From assembly GCF_000520815.1 (NCBI RefSeq), contig NZ_ASRY01000341.1:1-51153 (forward strand): a stretch of 51,153 nt of DNA. Reading direction: 5' to 3'. The notes under the pieces were generated by a model. The model was not told the DNA's origin. It saw only the letters and a program-made list of their open reading frames with translations, and searched no databases. The stretch is from Paenibacillus maysiensis (GTDB taxonomy: Bacteria; Bacillota; Bacilli; Paenibacillales; Paenibacillaceae). Made by a program: the position numbers and the translations under genes. Of this stretch, positions 25,465 to 32,924 are shown one piece after another (positions within the stretch are counted from its first letter, which is position 1; each line of letters starts with the position of its first letter).

Positions 25465-25584
25465 ATGTAATAGCCTCCTTGGTTTTTAGCATTGGTTATC
25501 GTTGCTGAAATCTATTATAATCTTTTATAAAAGACATTGTCCAATTTGAATAAGGTGGAGACACCCCATGAAGGAAGGATTGCC

Positions 25585-26208
25585 TTGATTTTTTTACGTT
25601 ATGAGAACTGGAAAAGTTATTTGCGTTTTTACCCGGTTACCTGTTTGATTCTGCTTATCAATATCGTGATGTTTATTGTGCTGACCGTACATGGTGGATC
25701 GGAAAATAGTTTGACACTAATCCGGTATGGGGCCTTGATCAATGAGGAGCCGTTTACCGACCAGTTATGGCGGTATTTGTCAGCTATTTTTTTACACGCG
25801 GGTTTTGATCATCTTTTCTTCAATTCCTTTGCAATTCTCGTATTTGCTCCACCGCTGGAACGTCTGCTCGGGTCCTTTCGCTACGTGCTGCTGTACCTCG
25901 CTACAGGCATTGTGGGGAATGTATTGTCCATTGCGCATTACAACATGGTAGCGGAAACCACGGTCTCTGTAGGGGCGTCAGGAGCGATATACGGTATCTA
26001 CGGCGCCTTTCTGTACGTTGCTCTGTTTCAGCGGACGCTGATGGATGAAGCTTCACGCAAAACACTGTACACGCTGCTCGGGTTTGGTATCCTGTTTTCG
26101 TTCGCTGTGGCGAACATTAACTGGACCGCCCATTTTGGAGGGCTGCTCAGCGGGTTTTTCTTGTATGGATTAATGATCAGATTGACTGGCCAACGTAAAC
26201 GTCACTAA
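25585..26208 (+). CDS. Rhomboid family intramembrane serine protease
   Basis: The 207-residue protein has six membrane segments, as minimal rhomboids do. The catalytic dyad is S132 in GASGAIYG and H183 in WTAHFGG, and the HAGFDHLFFNSFAI segment gives the oxyanion-side His and Asn. Rhomboids cut membrane-anchored substrates; the target here is unknown. I chose TTG at 25585 because AAGGAAGG lies six bases upstream; the frame is open back to 25537 but that start lacks a site and would add a polar stretch before the first helix. It reads toward the GltC-like gene, 98 bases downstream. Confidence 0.88.
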   Translation: MIFLRYENWKSYLRFYPVTCLILLINIVMFIVLTVHGGSENSLTLIRYGALINEEPFTDQLWRYLSAIFLHAGFDHLFFNSFAILVFAPPLERLLGSFRYVLLYLATGIVGNVLSIAHYNMVAETTVSVGASGAIYGIYGAFLYVALFQRTLMDEASRKTLYTLLGFGILFSFAVANINWTAHFGGLLSGFFLYGLMIRLTGQRKRH

Positions 26209-26306
26209 AGACAGCTTTACCGTAAGTCGGCAGGGCAAGAAAGAGGAAGGGGTTCGTCCAACCTCTTCTTCCGGATGTTGAAAAATAGATTGGAGCGAAT
26301 AACGGA

Positions 26307-27236
26307 GTGGAATTACGACAGTTGCAATACTTCATGAAGGTAGCGCAAAAGGAACATGTCACACAGGCAGCCGAGGAGCTGCATGTGGCGCAGTCTGCGG
26401 TCAGTCGGCAAATTCATCAGCTTGAAGAGGAGCTGGGGGTTAACCTTTTTATGCAAAAGGGCCGCAACTTGCAGCTTACACCGGTGGGGCAGTTATTTTG
26501 CAAACGGGTTGAAACGATTATAAAGGATTTGGAGCGGGCTGTTCTGGAGGTTCATGAGTTTTTAGACCCCGAGGGTGGAGAAATTCGTATCGGCTTCCCG
26601 CACAGTTTGGGCATTCATCTTATTCCTACGGTTGTGGCTGAATTTCGTAAACGGTATCCGAATGTTAAATTCAGATTTAAACAGGGGATGTACCCAAGTT
26701 TGATTCGTGATGTGTTGGCGGGTGAGGTGGATTTGGCTTTCGTATCCCCTTTTCCGGATCGTCATGATCATGTGGAGGGAGATGTGGTGCTGACCGAGGA
26801 GCTGTTTGCGGTTCTTCCCCCTAATCATCCTTTGGCTTCAGCCGGGCACATCACGCTGGATCAGCTTAAGGGAGAAAAGTTCATCTTGTTCAGAGACGGT
26901 TACTCCCTGCGTCCGATTGTCTGGCAGGCTTGTCTGGAGGCCGGATTTACGCCTGACATCGCTTTTGAAGGCGAGGAGACGGATACGATTCGCGGATTAG
27001 TTGCCGCAGGCATGGGGGTCAGTCTTTTGCCGGAAATGGCGTTGTTCCAGACCAACCCGCTCCAGCCCGCGAGAGTGTCCATTGTTGATCCCGAGGTGAC
27101 GCGAACCATTGGCTTAATTCACCGTAGAGATGACAAGCTTCCGTTGGTTGCCAAGTCGTTTCGCACTTTCTTGTTGCAATATTTTGGTCTTCAAGGTAGC
27201 GGCACTGTGACGGATGGAAGTGCTAAAGTGGATTAA
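26307..27236 (+). CDS. GltC-like LysR family regulator
   Basis: The 309-residue protein has a LysR winged helix at its N-terminus (VTQAAEELHVAQSAVSRQI, about 18-36) and an effector domain. The start MELRQLQYFMKVAQKEHV, the segment FLDPEGGEIRIGFPHSLG, and GLVAAGMGVSLLPE match my recollection of Bacillus GltC, which activates glutamate synthase gltAB under nitrogen and glutamate control. No gltA or gltB gene is adjacent here, so it is an orphan or a paralogue. The start is GTG at 26307 with GGAG 11 bases upstream. It lies 1.5 kb from amtB, which is also a nitrogen gene. A strong terminator follows. Confidence 0.82.
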   Translation: MELRQLQYFMKVAQKEHVTQAAEELHVAQSAVSRQIHQLEEELGVNLFMQKGRNLQLTPVGQLFCKRVETIIKDLERAVLEVHEFLDPEGGEIRIGFPHSLGIHLIPTVVAEFRKRYPNVKFRFKQGMYPSLIRDVLAGEVDLAFVSPFPDRHDHVEGDVVLTEELFAVLPPNHPLASAGHITLDQLKGEKFILFRDGYSLRPIVWQACLEAGFTPDIAFEGEETDTIRGLVAAGMGVSLLPEMALFQTNPLQPARVSIVDPEVTRTIGLIHRRDDKLPLVAKSFRTFLLQYFGLQGSGTVTDGSAKVD

Positions 27237-27270
27237 TGGACAGGAGAGTATAGGGAATTGGATAAAATAT

Positions 27271-27319
27271 AAAAAGGTTGTTCCTCTACCATCATCATGG
27301 CGAAGGAACAACCTTTTTT
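27271..27319. terminator. Bidirectional terminator between the GltC-like gene and yugP
   Basis: AAAAAGGTTGTTCCT (27271-27285) pairs perfectly with AGGAACAACCTTTTTT (27304-27319), with T runs on both strands. Confidence 0.93.
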
Positions 27320-27332
27320 GCTACAAAAGCGA

Positions 27333-28004
27333 TTAGTCACGGCTGTTGAAGATACCGATCAGGCGAATCAGCTCCAGCAAGGAAACGAGAGCGGCGGCCA
27401 CATATGTTAATGCAGCGGCATTCAATACTTTAGCTACACCTCGTTCTTCATCACTGCGGATAAATCCTTCAGACACCATAATTTCACGGGCACGGTTGGA
27501 AGCATTAAATTCGACCGGTAATGTAATTAATTGAAAAGCAACAGTAGCCGAGAAAAAGATAATGCCTAAGCCAATCAGGTTTGTGTAGCTGAACAGGAAC
27601 CCGGCAATCAACAGAAACGGTGCAATGCCGGATGCGAAGTTGACAATCGGGAAAATCCGGTGACGCAGCGCTAACATAGGATAATGCTCTTTATGCTGAA
27701 TCGCATGACCGACCTCGTGACAAGCCACAGCAACTGCGGAAATAGATTTTTCATAATATACAGGCTCGGACAAGCGTACTACGCGTTGCATCGGATCATA
27801 GTGGTCAGATAACGCGCCAGGTACAGGTTCAATGGGCACATCGTGCAAACCATTGCGATCCAGCATATGCCGGGCGGCATCGTAGCCTGTCAACCCGTTT
27901 TCGTTGGGAACATCAGACCATTTGTTAAAAGTACCTTTCACACGAAATTGCGCCCATAAGGATAAACCGAACGCAAGAATAATCAATATATACATCCCCA
28001 TCAT
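27333..28004 (-). CDS. yugP: Membrane zinc metallopeptidase, YugP type
   Basis: The 223-residue protein has an N-terminal membrane segment (about 4-20), a zinc motif HEVGH at 96-100, and further membrane segments (about 120-165 and 195-220). This matches the YugP (Peptidase_Zn) family. Its substrate is unknown; the topology suggests membrane-protein quality control, but that is inference. I chose the ATG at 28004 because TGGAGGG lies seven bases upstream; the longer reading to 28019 begins inside that site. The MerR gene lies 43 bases upstream on the same strand, so they may be one operon. Confidence 0.85.
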   Translation of the reverse strand: MMGMYILIILAFGLSLWAQFRVKGTFNKWSDVPNENGLTGYDAARHMLDRNGLHDVPIEPVPGALSDHYDPMQRVVRLSEPVYYEKSISAVAVACHEVGHAIQHKEHYPMLALRHRIFPIVNFASGIAPFLLIAGFLFSYTNLIGLGIIFFSATVAFQLITLPVEFNASNRAREIMVSEGFIRSDEERGVAKVLNAAALTYVAAALVSLLELIRLIGIFNSRD

Positions 28005-28047
28005 AAAGCAACCCTCCATTATTATTTCATCAAAACAGCCCGGGGAT

Positions 28048-28479
28048 CTACATCATAGAGCTGTGCTCCAGCAAATACTTCAGAGCTTCGATACAAGCGG
28101 CGCTTTGCGGTAGTAGACCCGTAAGCAGCTTGCGTGCTTGAACGGGCTTGAGCTGCCCCAGAAGAGGCTGTAGCTCATTGACTTCGCGCTCCAGGCGCTG
28201 CATGTGCATCTCCAGACTTGTTAGCTTGTCGGTAACGTGCTCTTCGCCTGAAACCGAATTCCACTTAGTTAATGTCTGTTTAATTTCCTCAAGGCTATAC
28301 TTCTCTTGTTTCATTTGGTTAATACGTTCAAGCCTTTTTAAAGTTTCATCATTATATAGCCGATAATTTTTCAAAGACCGTTCTTCGGGTGCGATCAAAC
28401 CGAGCTTCGTATAATAATCAATGGTCCGTTCGCTGACACCAGCCGTCTTGGCTAGCTCGCCAATTCGATATAGCTTCAT
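28048..28479 (-). CDS. MerR family transcriptional regulator
   Basis: The 143-residue protein starts with a MerR winged helix (YRIGELAKTAGVSERTIDYYTKLG is split here by its usual turn, about 4-27), followed by a wing with NYRLYNDE and a long dimer helix (about 70-115) with many Leu and Glu residues. The C-terminus has one Cys (SAACIEALK) but not a metal-binding pattern, so the inducer is unknown. The ATG at 28479 is preferred; the frame is open to a GTG at 28497. It lies upstream of yugP on the same strand and probably controls it. It is divergent from amtB. Confidence 0.85.
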   Translation of the reverse strand: MKLYRIGELAKTAGVSERTIDYYTKLGLIAPEERSLKNYRLYNDETLKRLERINQMKQEKYSLEEIKQTLTKWNSVSGEEHVTDKLTSLEMHMQRLEREVNELQPLLGQLKPVQARKLLTGLLPQSAACIEALKYLLEHSSMM

Positions 28480-28688
28480 ATCCCCATCTGTCCTCACCTC
28501 GCGCTCTTCATTCAGCCTTCAATATTATGCATCTGCAAACAGAGTGCTTATAAAAATATTTTACATGATTCCCAACCGTACAGTCAAACGTCATGCTTTT
28601 CTAGCCCGTGAAACAAGCTACTTTTATAGTTATTAAACGTAACATGAAAAGTCAGATATCACTTTTTTTTCGAACAATAAAAAATATC

Positions 28689-28718
28689 TTGTCAAGTTTC
28701 ATGTATTCTGATTATAAT
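28689..28718 (+). promoter_or_regulatory. Sigma-A-like promoter of amtB
   Basis: TTGTCA (28689-28694) and TATAAT (28713-28718) are 18 bases apart. Transcription would start near 28725, placing the GlnR/TnrA box about 15-31 bases downstream of the start. Confidence 0.7.
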
Positions 28719-28739
28719 GACAATAAGAATTTCACGAAA

Positions 28740-28756
28740 TGTAAAGAAACTTAACA
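28740..28756. promoter_or_regulatory. GlnR/TnrA box upstream of amtB
   Basis: TGTAAAGAAACTTAACA (28740-28756) matches the GlnR/TnrA consensus TGTNAN7TNACA at every fixed base. It lies four bases ahead of the AGGGAG ribosome site and downstream of the predicted start, a position expected to block transcription. It links this operon to nitrogen control. Confidence 0.8.
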
Positions 28757-28774
28757 TTCGAGGGAGTGGGCTTC

Positions 28775-30178
28775 ATGAGAAAAAAGTGGTTTGTTGCATT
28801 ACTGGCCATGCTGACGGTACTGGCTTTTCCGGTAGGTGCGTTCGCTGCTGACGGTCCGACAAATATTCAGCTTCAGGCGGGATTAAACACGGCGTTTACC
28901 TTCTTGGCATTTATTCTTGTGTTTTTCATGCAGGCGGGATTTGCATTGCTGGAGGCTGGCTCCACACGAATGAAGAATGCGGGGCATGTCGCTGGTAAAA
29001 CGATTCTCACCACAGGCGTTGCAGCATTATCCTTCTGGGCTCTCGGGTTCGGGCTAGGCTTCGGTAACGATGACGGTAACGGATTTATGGGGCTGACGGG
29101 TTTCTTCATGAGCGGCACGGATGCTGCTGTATCGTTTGACTCCCTTTCAAGTCTGGATGTTCCGATTACAATCATGTTTTTGTTCCACTTTGCTTTTGCT
29201 GCGGTTTCTCTTTCTATCGCATGCGGGGGAATGGCAGAGCGTGCAAAATTAAGTGTATACATCATTTTCGGTATTTTGTTCTCCATCGTAATCTATCCGG
29301 TTGTAGCTCACTGGGTATGGGGCGGCGGCTGGCTTGGCAAGCTGGGCATGCAGGATTATGCCGGCTCGACGGTAGTCCATCTGACAGGAGCTACGGCGGC
29401 ACTCGTCGCTACATTGCTGCTGAAACCGAGATTGGGCAAGTTCAACAAGGACGGCAAACCGAATATTATCCCTGGACATAATCAGGTATACTCCATTCTG
29501 GGGGTTATTATTCTCTGGTTCGGCTGGTTTGGATTTAACCCGGGTAGTGCTGTATCGGCTATGAATGACGGCTTCTTCGGGTATGTGGCGGTAACCACGA
29601 ATCTTGCGGCGGCGGCAGGTGGAGTGTTTGCCCTGCTGGTATCTTGGATGGTCTATGGAAAAGCGGATATTCCGTCTATGCTGAACGGTGTACTGGCGGC
29701 TTTGGTAGCAATAACAGGGGCGTGCGCATTTGTAGCTCCTTGGGCGGCTCTGGTCATCGGTGCGGTAGCAGGGATTATTACCTTCTTCACAGCACAATGG
29801 TTTGAGCGTGCAAAAGTAGATGATCCGGTATATGCATTTTCCGTCCATGGTATTGCAGGGATGTGGGGTGCGATATCCACAGGATTGTTTGCTACTCCTG
29901 AACTGGTGAAAATAACAGGTGTTGGTCAAGCGGGGCTGTTTTATGGTGGCGGATTTACGCAATTGGGAGTACAGTTGCTTGGACTGGTAGGGACATTTGC
30001 TTTCGTATTCGTCATTTCCTTCATTATTCTGGGTGCGATGAAAGCCATTATGGGAATTCGTGTTACGGAAGAAGAAGAAACGATGGGGCTGGATATCAGC
30101 GAGCATGGTACGTACGGCTATCCTGAGCAAATGAAGCTGGTTGCCGAGGCTGAGAAGCGTTCTGGGACTGTTAGCTAA
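28775..30178 (+). CDS. amtB: Ammonium transporter
   Basis: The 467-residue protein has a signal peptide (MRKKWFVALLAMLTVLAF and on to AFAAD, about 1-25) and eleven membrane segments. Family motifs include FFMQAGFALLEAGSTR, the twin-site region HWVWGGGWL, GFNPGS and AFSVHGIAGMWGAI with its pore histidine. AmtB brings in ammonium at low concentration. The ATG at 28775 lies nine bases after AGGGAG. The usual partner glnK is absent; a DUF294 gene follows after 48 bases without a terminator. The GlnR/TnrA box indicates control by nitrogen supply. Confidence 0.95.
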   Translation: MRKKWFVALLAMLTVLAFPVGAFAADGPTNIQLQAGLNTAFTFLAFILVFFMQAGFALLEAGSTRMKNAGHVAGKTILTTGVAALSFWALGFGLGFGNDDGNGFMGLTGFFMSGTDAAVSFDSLSSLDVPITIMFLFHFAFAAVSLSIACGGMAERAKLSVYIIFGILFSIVIYPVVAHWVWGGGWLGKLGMQDYAGSTVVHLTGATAALVATLLLKPRLGKFNKDGKPNIIPGHNQVYSILGVIILWFGWFGFNPGSAVSAMNDGFFGYVAVTTNLAAAAGGVFALLVSWMVYGKADIPSMLNGVLAALVAITGACAFVAPWAALVIGAVAGIITFFTAQWFERAKVDDPVYAFSVHGIAGMWGAISTGLFATPELVKITGVGQAGLFYGGGFTQLGVQLLGLVGTFAFVFVISFIILGAMKAIMGIRVTEEEETMGLDISEHGTYGYPEQMKLVAEAEKRSGTVS

Positions 30179-30226
30179 TATGTAAAATATAAAGAGCCAG
30201 TATGGATGAGCGGAGGAGATGGAAGT

Positions 30227-31309
30227 ATGGAACTGCAAAATACGGCACCTTGGGTGAGTTCTGCCGAAGCGATTGATCATGCTGATACGCCTGAATCGCT
30301 AAGGCAGGCCAGGGTCGATTCTCAAAAATGGCTGCTGGCTTCCCAAGCCTCCGCTCCGTTATCAGACTGGTTACAAACGGCGAATGATATGCATGACCGC
30401 ATTGCAGCCAGAGCTGTGCAAATGTGCGAAAAAGGGATGGTTGAGGATGGCTTTGGCCTTCCTCCCGTCCCTTACGCATTTATAGCCTTCGGCAGCATGG
30501 GACGCTCGGAGTCGACGCTATGGAGTGACCAAGATAACGGTATGATTATTAGTGACACTGCATCTGTCGGGAAAGAATCATATTTTATGGAGTTCGGCCA
30601 AAGGATATCTGCAATGCTGGAGTATTTGGGATATCCGAAATGTGAAGGGAAAGTGATGTGTTCAGAGCCGCTATGGCGCCAAACGTTGTCTGAGTGGCAG
30701 GAGCAGCTGGCAAAATGGTCGGATGATTTTGCATGGGAGCCGATTCGTTATCTGATTATCTCTTCTGATATGAGACATATCGCTGGAGACGAGCAATTGT
30801 CAGCAGAATGGAAGCGGAGCTTTTATGCGTTGCTGCGCAAGCATCCCGATTTGCCGTCTGCGGTACTTAGAAACACGGTAAGGCATAAAGCGACACTTAA
30901 TATTTTGGGTCAGATCGTTACCGAGCGCTTCGGGGAGCACGCAGGCGATTTTGATGTAAAATACGGTTTGTACATCCCGTTGGTAAATGCAGTACGGTTT
31001 TGGGCTTTGCAGCACGGGGTGGAGGAGACCTCTACGTTGAAAAGGCTCAGGCGGCTCGCGCTGCTGGAAGCAGCACCGTCACCTTTGCTGGATGCTTGCG
31101 AGCGGGCCTTTCGGATTGCGCTGCAGCTTCGGATGGCTACTCCGGTGCAGGAGAAGAACGGGCTCTTGGTTAGCAAAGGCTACCTTGCTGTCAAACCGTT
31201 AAAGCAAGGTAAGGGCTGGCATGAGCTGCGCGAGGCGCTTTCGACGGTGCGGCGGCTTCATCGTGCACTGCAAAGACAGTTGCGGTTTACGGAAGGGAGA
31301 AGGCCATGA
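30227..31309 (+). CDS. DUF294 nucleotidyltransferase-like protein (GlnD-like core)
   Basis: The 360-residue protein matches the DUF294 plus DUF294_C pair, a relative of the GlnD-type nucleotidyltransferases. The polymerase-beta-type motif is intact: G89-S90 in FGSMGRSESTLWSDQDNG, with D101 and D103. The C-terminal part (about 215-350) is helical with RNTVRHKATLNILGQ. Most relatives carry cyclic-nucleotide and CBS domains at the N-terminus; these are missing here. I know of no proven reaction for this stand-alone form. The GGAGGAG site sets the ATG at 30227. Its stop overlaps the ATG of the exonuclease gene by four bases (ATGA). Confidence 0.8.
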   Translation: MELQNTAPWVSSAEAIDHADTPESLRQARVDSQKWLLASQASAPLSDWLQTANDMHDRIAARAVQMCEKGMVEDGFGLPPVPYAFIAFGSMGRSESTLWSDQDNGMIISDTASVGKESYFMEFGQRISAMLEYLGYPKCEGKVMCSEPLWRQTLSEWQEQLAKWSDDFAWEPIRYLIISSDMRHIAGDEQLSAEWKRSFYALLRKHPDLPSAVLRNTVRHKATLNILGQIVTERFGEHAGDFDVKYGLYIPLVNAVRFWALQHGVEETSTLKRLRRLALLEAAPSPLLDACERAFRIALQLRMATPVQEKNGLLVSKGYLAVKPLKQGKGWHELREALSTVRRLHRALQRQLRFTEGRRP

Positions 31310-32043
31310 AGGAACCAGCGCAGGGAGGCGGCTTTTGGAGCGCTCTTCGCAGAGGAGGGGTACCGTCAGCCATCGCTTCTGTGATGGGAGCTCCTACGGC
31401 TCAGCAGATGGCCTTTATCCGTTCCTTGACCCGGGAGCAACGGCGCTCTGAAGTATTACGGACCCCGTTGGAGCGTTTGGAGACGGTTGTTTTTGATTTG
31501 GAAACCACGGGATTTTCAGCGCAGCACGGAGATGAGATTTTATCGTTCGGTGCGATTCGGGTTGTCGGGGATACGATTATGGAAAAAGAGCAATTTTACA
31601 CGCTTGTCAATCCACGTACGGCCATTCCTGAACACATTACGGAGCTTACCGGGATTACCCGGGAAATGACAGATGAGGCTTTGCCGCTTATGGATGGGCT
31701 GCATGACTTTATGTCCTTTGTAGGAGGACGGGTGCTTGTAGCGCATGCCAGCGCTCATGACAAGGCATTTTTGAATGCTGCGTTGTGGAAAACCTCTAAA
31801 GTGCAACTGACCCACCGTGTTTTGGATACGATGATGCTTGCCAAATGGCTGGAACCGCAGCAGCACCAAACGTACAGTTTGGATGAGCTGCTGACCTATC
31901 AGGGCATACCGATTCAGGGGCGGCATCATGCGTTAGAGGATGCGAAAATGACGGCAAAGCTGTGGGTGGCGTACGTTCAGGAAATGCTGAAGCGTAATGT
32001 GACCAATTTGGCAGATGTGTATGCTCATTTAAGTCATGCCTGA
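31306..32043 (+). CDS. DEDDh 3'-5' exonuclease (DnaQ-like)
   Basis: The 245-residue protein is an exonuclease of the DnaQ fold. The motifs are D64-x-E66 in VVFDLETTGF (Exo I), HASAHDKAFLNA (Exo II), and HHALEDAK (Exo III, the DEDDh type). Residues 1-55 are an extra basic N-terminal stretch. Such proteins act as polymerase proofreaders, oligoribonucleases or nucleotide-processing enzymes; no polymerase domain is present. The start ATG overlaps the upstream stop (ATGA), so translation is coupled to the DUF294 gene. It is the last gene of the amtB unit; a terminator follows. Confidence 0.88.
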   Translation: MKEPAQGGGFWSALRRGGVPSAIASVMGAPTAQQMAFIRSLTREQRRSEVLRTPLERLETVVFDLETTGFSAQHGDEILSFGAIRVVGDTIMEKEQFYTLVNPRTAIPEHITELTGITREMTDEALPLMDGLHDFMSFVGGRVLVAHASAHDKAFLNAALWKTSKVQLTHRVLDTMMLAKWLEPQQHQTYSLDELLTYQGIPIQGRHHALEDAKMTAKLWVAYVQEMLKRNVTNLADVYAHLSHA

Positions 32044-32082
32044 TTCAGTACAGGGCACAAGCTACAAATATAGGACAACATT

Positions 32083-32121
32083 ACAGCAAGTCTGCGATCA
32101 TTCGTGGATTGCTGTTTTTTT
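32083..32121 (+). terminator. Terminator after the amtB operon
   Basis: ACAGCAA (32083-32089) pairs with TTGCTGT (32109-32115), then a run of T. It lies 40 bases after the exonuclease stop and closes the amtB unit. Confidence 0.7.
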
Positions 32122-32216
32122 GTGCACCTGTACAGATTGGAAGGGTTAAAGGTGGGAGCAGGATGGGCACCATATGGAGAAGGTGAGAGCCAGATGAAAG
32201 GCCGGGTGATTGGACT

Positions 32217-32867
32217 GTGAAAAAAATTGTTTTTATTAAATTCCTGATGGTAATGCTGGTTGTAGGAGTAGCTTCATCGGGAGGAGCAACAAACATGACT
32301 TATGCGGCAAGCGCACCGGCTAAAAATGTGCAAATTCAGGAGGAATATGAGGGTGAGGGAAGACTTGAAACTGGCAAAGGGATAGATACAGGGTTAGATG
32401 CTATAGAAGTGATGCAAAAGATACAGCCTGGTCAACCGCTTCCTTCCATGATTTTAAAAGGTTTGGACGGCAAATCCTACAATATAGGAGCCAAGCATAA
32501 TAAAGCACTGGTGATCAGCTTCTGGGCCTCGTGGTGCGATCCGTGCCGTTTGGAGGCACCTGTACTGAATGGGCTATATAGCAAGTACAAGCATGATGTG
32601 GACGTGTATGGGATTAATGTAACACGCTATGATCGGTTGGAGGATGTGCAAAAGTTTTCCCGCTCGCTAAACCTTCAATTTCCGGTTTTGCTGGATGAGC
32701 AAGGAGCGCTGTTTGAAAGATTTGGGGGTGCTGCATTTCCGACGAATGTCATGGTTGACCGTCATGGACAGGTACGTGAAATCATAATCGGCATGCTCGG
32801 CGAACGTGAGCTGGAACGAAAAATAGAATTGCTGCAAAAAAAGACGGTGTCTTTAGGGGCCGAATAG
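32217..32867 (+). CDS. TlpA-like extracytoplasmic thioredoxin
   Basis: The 216-residue protein has a signal sequence (about 1-35, ending near TYAAS) and a thioredoxin-like TlpA/ResA domain (about 75-205). The active site is WCDPC with C107 and C110, in SFWASWCDPCRLEAP. Such proteins handle disulfides outside the membrane, for example in cytochrome c maturation or spore coat formation; the specific partner is unknown. A GTG start at 32217 is set by the signal sequence MKKIVFIK; the ribosome site (GGTGAT) is weak. Its last codons hold the terminator of the convergent cimA gene. Confidence 0.82.
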   Translation: MKKIVFIKFLMVMLVVGVASSGGATNMTYAASAPAKNVQIQEEYEGEGRLETGKGIDTGLDAIEVMQKIQPGQPLPSMILKGLDGKSYNIGAKHNKALVISFWASWCDPCRLEAPVLNGLYSKYKHDVDVYGINVTRYDRLEDVQKFSRSLNLQFPVLLDEQGALFERFGGAAFPTNVMVDRHGQVREIIIGMLGERELERKIELLQKKTVSLGAE

Positions 32868-32883
32868 ACCGCAAAAGACACCG
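32836..32883 (-). terminator. cimA terminator, inside the tlpA-like 3' end
   Basis: CGGTGTCTTT (32845-32854) pairs with AAAGACACCG (32874-32883). On the minus strand the hairpin is followed by TCTTTTTTT, so it serves cimA, although part lies within the coding end of the convergent gene. Confidence 0.7.
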
Positions 32884-32924
32884 CTTATTAAATAAAAAGC
32901 ATTCATCAAAGAGCAACCATCCAA

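Noticed and set aside
25515..25530. Possible PerR box (TTATAA-TCTT-TTATAA) near the tpx promoter
   Set aside because: The spacing is 16 rather than 15 bases and the halves are self-palindromic AT; not a good match to TTATAATNATTATAA.
29249..30280. 343-codon frame on the minus strand opposite amtB
   Set aside because: Opposite the conserved transporter frame, with composition that mirrors it; no site or family.
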